Shown: positions 42,117-42,205 of the stretch, in pieces
How positions within the stretch are numbered: position 1 is the first letter of the stretch
Layout of the letters: every line of letters starts with the position of its first letter
NCBI GenBank assembly: GCA_017542915.1
Contig: JAFXWI010000077.1
Coordinates: 1-42,205, forward strand
Length of the DNA: 42,205 nt
Direction of reading: 5' to 3'
Source of the DNA: Paludibacteraceae bacterium
GTDB taxonomy: Bacteria > Bacteroidota > Bacteroidia > Bacteroidales > Paludibacteraceae
Program-made: the position numbers and the translations under genes
The notes under the pieces: model-generated
Told to the model about the DNA's origin: nothing
Seen by the model: the letters and a program-made list of their open reading frames with translations, nothing else
Databases searched by the model: none

Positions 42117-42205
42117 TTATTCCAGGGGTTTGCCGTTCCAGATGATGTTCTTGGTGTGCTTGAGAGTGTGCTCTTTGGCAGGGGTCAAGGTGCAATTCTG
42201 GAAAG
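42117..42205 (-). CDS. Partial gene at the right edge (C terminus only)
   Basis: The minus strand is open from the window edge to a TAA at 42119-42117. The last residues are TLTPAKEHTLKHTKNIIWNG, then KPLE. Too little is present to name a family. It is co-oriented with the two paralogues downstream. Confidence 0.5.
   Translation of the reverse strand, partial: FQNCTLTPAKEHTLKHTKNIIWNGKPLE

Overview
The window looks like chromosomal DNA of an uncultured-type Bacteroidales (Bacteroidota). The grounds are: promoters of the Bacteroidota form TTG-N20-TAnnTTTG seen several times with an exact 20-nt spacer; almost no Shine-Dalgarno sequences; a SusC/SusD pair; a Bacteroidota-type LptE lipoprotein; and secreted proteins with a short C-terminal tail like that of type IX secretion cargo. 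No rRNA, tRNA, CRISPR array or insertion sequence was recognised. The genus cannot be told from sequence reading alone.

Layout. 0-4.1 kb: end of the ribosomal operon (rpsD, rpoA, rplQ), then an aspartyl-tRNA synthetase of the short archaeal type. 4.1-13.4 kb: a five-gene same-strand cassette behind one clear promoter: exported vWA protein, membrane lipoprotein, tubulin/FtsZ-like GTPase, very large membrane-anchored papain-like protease, and a lipoprotein with two DUF1893-like domains. I think this is the most interesting protein system here. 13.9-17.9 kb: a redox/export group made of a NapH-NapG-like fused polyferredoxin, a Tat-exported aldo/keto reductase with Fe-S motifs, tatA and tatC. 18-25 kb: an accessory stretch with a leader or small RNA, a decayed zeta-toxin pair, a 1509-residue modular secreted protein, a 41-residue peptide and a Bro-N protein. 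25-27.6 kb (minus strand): a sigma-54-type AAA+ regulator, lptE and secG. 27.7-33 kb: polysaccharide export (OPX lipoprotein plus BY-kinase) and topoisomerase III. 33-40 kb: a polysaccharide utilisation locus with SusC, SusD and a PL1-type pectate lyase. 40-42.2 kb: a secreted protein with the sorting-like tail, then a paralogous pair of small minus-strand proteins and a partial gene at the edge.

The intergenic DNA is unusually structured. (1) A ~165-nt cloverleaf-like element occurs three times with clear covariation (13478-13645 plus; 13701-13862 minus; 25667-25831 plus), probably a fourth time (2289-2449) and possibly a fifth (2515-2700 minus). Two of these sets are convergent pairs. (2) Tandem arrays with a constant 7-nt period but different sequences sit at about ten gene boundaries. 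(3) A 16-nt repeat, GACC-mini-hairpin-TGWNA, occurs in five clusters. Its stem length varies while complementarity is kept, and it runs into the coding sequence of lptE, tatC and the polyferredoxin. (4) A 20-bp palindrome occurs three times near the right end, once inside a gene. These repeats may shape gene ends and fusions in this genome.
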